A DNA stretch of 64,000 nucleotides from Bifidobacterium biavatii DSM 23969 (GTDB lineage: Bacteria > Actinomycetota > Actinomycetes > Actinomycetales > Bifidobacteriaceae), in assembly GCF_000741165.1 (NCBI RefSeq), contig NZ_JGYN01000004.1, positions 62,001 through 126,000 on the forward strand, read 5' to 3'. A program made the translations under genes and the position numbers. Shown piece by piece: positions 62,855-64,000 of this stretch; position 1 is the first letter of the stretch, and the number at the start of each line of letters is the position of its first letter. The notes beneath the pieces are model-generated. The model was not told the DNA's origin. It saw nothing but the letters and a program-made list of their open reading frames with translations, and made no database searches.

Positions 62855-64000
62855 CTACATCTGCATCGTTTTGAGCTCGTAGAACTTGCCGCGCGCGGCC
62901 ATGAGCTCGTCGTACGAGCCCTGCTCGACGATGCGCCCATGCTCGAGCACCACGATGCGGTCGGCGTTGCGGATCGTGGACAGCCGGTGCGCGACCATGA
63001 ACGTCGTGCAGTGACCCATCATCTTCTCGGTGGCGTGCTGCACCTTCTTTTCCGAGACCGAATCGAGCGCGCTCGTCGCCTCGTCGAAAATGATGATGCG
63101 CGGATGGCGAATCAGCGCGCGGGCGATCGAAATGCGCTGCTTCTGACCGCCCGACAGTGTACCGCCGTGCTCGCCAACCGTCGTATCGAGCCCGTCGGGC
63201 AGCTGCGCGACCACATCGTCCAAGCCTACCTCGTTGATGATCCGGTCCACCTCGGCCTCGTCGACATGCTCGAGCCCATAAGTGATGTTGTCGCGCAGCG
63301 TGCCGGAGAACAGGATCGTGTTCTGCGGCACGACGGCGATCTGGCTGCGGTAGGCGTCCAAATCCATGCATTTCAGGTCGATGCCGTCAACGAGCACCGC
63401 GCCCGACTCCGGCTCGGCGAAACCGATGAGCAGCTTGATGAGCGTCGACTTGCCAGAGCCCGAGTCGCCGACGAACGCGATCGACTCGCCGGCGCGCACT
63501 TTGAGCGAGAAATCGTGCAGCACGAGCGGCAGGCCCTGGTCGTAACGGAAGTCGACGTGCCGGTATTCGACGTCGCCGCGCAGCGTGCCCGGTTCGACGC
63601 CGGCGCTTTTCGGATTGTGCTCGACATCGTCCTCCTGCAAGATCTCGCCGATCGAGCTGACCGATTCGACGCCTTTGGTCAGCAGCGGATACAGGTTGAT
63701 CAGATTCGACACGCCGCCGACGATCTGCGTGAAGTACGTCTGGAACAGCACCACGTCGCCCACGGAGATGCGGCCGCGGTACGCGAGATAGCCGGTGAAG
63801 CCGAGGCACAGCAGCTGGAAGATCTGGAAGATGACCCAGCTGGTCGCGCCGAACACGATGTTGATGATGTCAAGCCGGAAGCCGGCTTCGCGGATGAACT
63901 CGAGCTTGCGGTTCATCTTGCGGATTTCCACGTCCTCGAGGCCGTGCGCGCGGGTGACGGGGATCATTTCGATCATTTCGGCCACGGCGGCCTGCGTGCG
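62855..64000 (-). CDS. ABC exporter half-transporter (5' end outside window)
   Basis: The frame stays open to the right edge, so the N-terminus is missing; ~381 residues are visible. The first part is the end of a type I exporter membrane domain with helices near ATSWVIFQIFQLLCLGFTGY. The nucleotide-binding domain has Walker A GDSGSGKSTLIKL, signature TLSGGQKQRISIARAL, Walker B RIIIFDEATSALD and the switch His in VAHRLST. It probably works as a homo- or heterodimer exporting a lipid, peptide or drug; a multidrug or peptide role cannot be distinguished. Confidence 0.93.
   Translation of the reverse strand, partial: RTQAAVAEMIEMIPVTRAHGLEDVEIRKMNRKLEFIREAGFRLDIINIVFGATSWVIFQIFQLLCLGFTGYLAYRGRISVGDVVLFQTYFTQIVGGVSNLINLYPLLTKGVESVSSIGEILQEDDVEHNPKSAGVEPGTLRGDVEYRHVDFRYDQGLPLVLHDFSLKVRAGESIAFVGDSGSGKSTLIKLLIGFAEPESGAVLVDGIDLKCMDLDAYRSQIAVVPQNTILFSGTLRDNITYGLEHVDEAEVDRIINEVGLDDVVAQLPDGLDTTVGEHGGTLSGGQKQRISIARALIRHPRIIIFDEATSALDSVSEKKVQHATEKMMGHCTTFMVAHRLSTIRNADRIVVLEHGRIVEQGSYDELMAARGKFYELKTMQM

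Overview
The window reads as a high-GC bifidobacterial chromosome. This rests on the GlgE, pyrophosphatase, LacI, CUT1-transporter and glycosidase gene families, the LPXTG-type anchor, and the dominance of intracellular sugar hydrolases; the species cannot be named from the sequence alone.

Region 1 (1-5.8 kb) is the right end of a siphovirus-type prophage: the end of a tape measure gene, tail and tip genes, a small membrane protein, a holin-like protein, an endolysin and a tyrosine recombinase. It ends in a tRNA 3'-end fragment and that fragment's terminator, which marks attR. A perfect 27-bp inverted repeat is built on this fragment.

Region 2 (6-27 kb) is mostly housekeeping and envelope: a sortase-anchored surface protein, glgE, a broken small gene, ppa, a GH2 glycosidase with a DUF2264 protein, a dihydroorotate dehydrogenase-like protein, a CPBP protease, a tail-to-tail response regulator and histidine kinase, a DUF805 protein and a pair of bacterial PH-domain genes, both frameshifted.

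Region 3 (25.4-62.5 kb) is a large glycan-utilisation island. It holds a GPH-type symporter, GH51 arabinofuranosidase, GH27 alpha-galactosidase, GH78 rhamnosidase, five GH43-like enzymes, a clan GH-A enzyme, a six-hairpin glycosidase-like protein, three related solute-binding lipoproteins, one permease pair and four LacI-type regulators. None of the glycosidases shows a signal peptide, so oligosaccharides are probably imported first and trimmed in the cytoplasm. The mix of activities (arabinose, rhamnose, galactose, possibly glucuronate removal) fits plant arabinogalactan or rhamnogalacturonan side chains; this is inference. Several classes of LacI-like palindrome lie in the promoters and define likely local regulons.

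The most unusual gene is at 48505-50790: a LacI repressor (HTH plus periplasmic-binding-like sensor) continued in frame into a complete family-1 ABC solute-binding domain with no signal peptide. It lies between a six-hairpin glycosidase gene and a solute-binding lipoprotein gene that share a palindromic operator core.

Five host loci carry apparent single-base frameshifts (11.3, 23.3, 25.1, 32.15 and 62.39 kb). These may be real decay or assembly error and should be checked against reads before any is called a pseudogene. Intergenic DNA of the island holds several families of short repeats. The window ends inside an ABC exporter gene.
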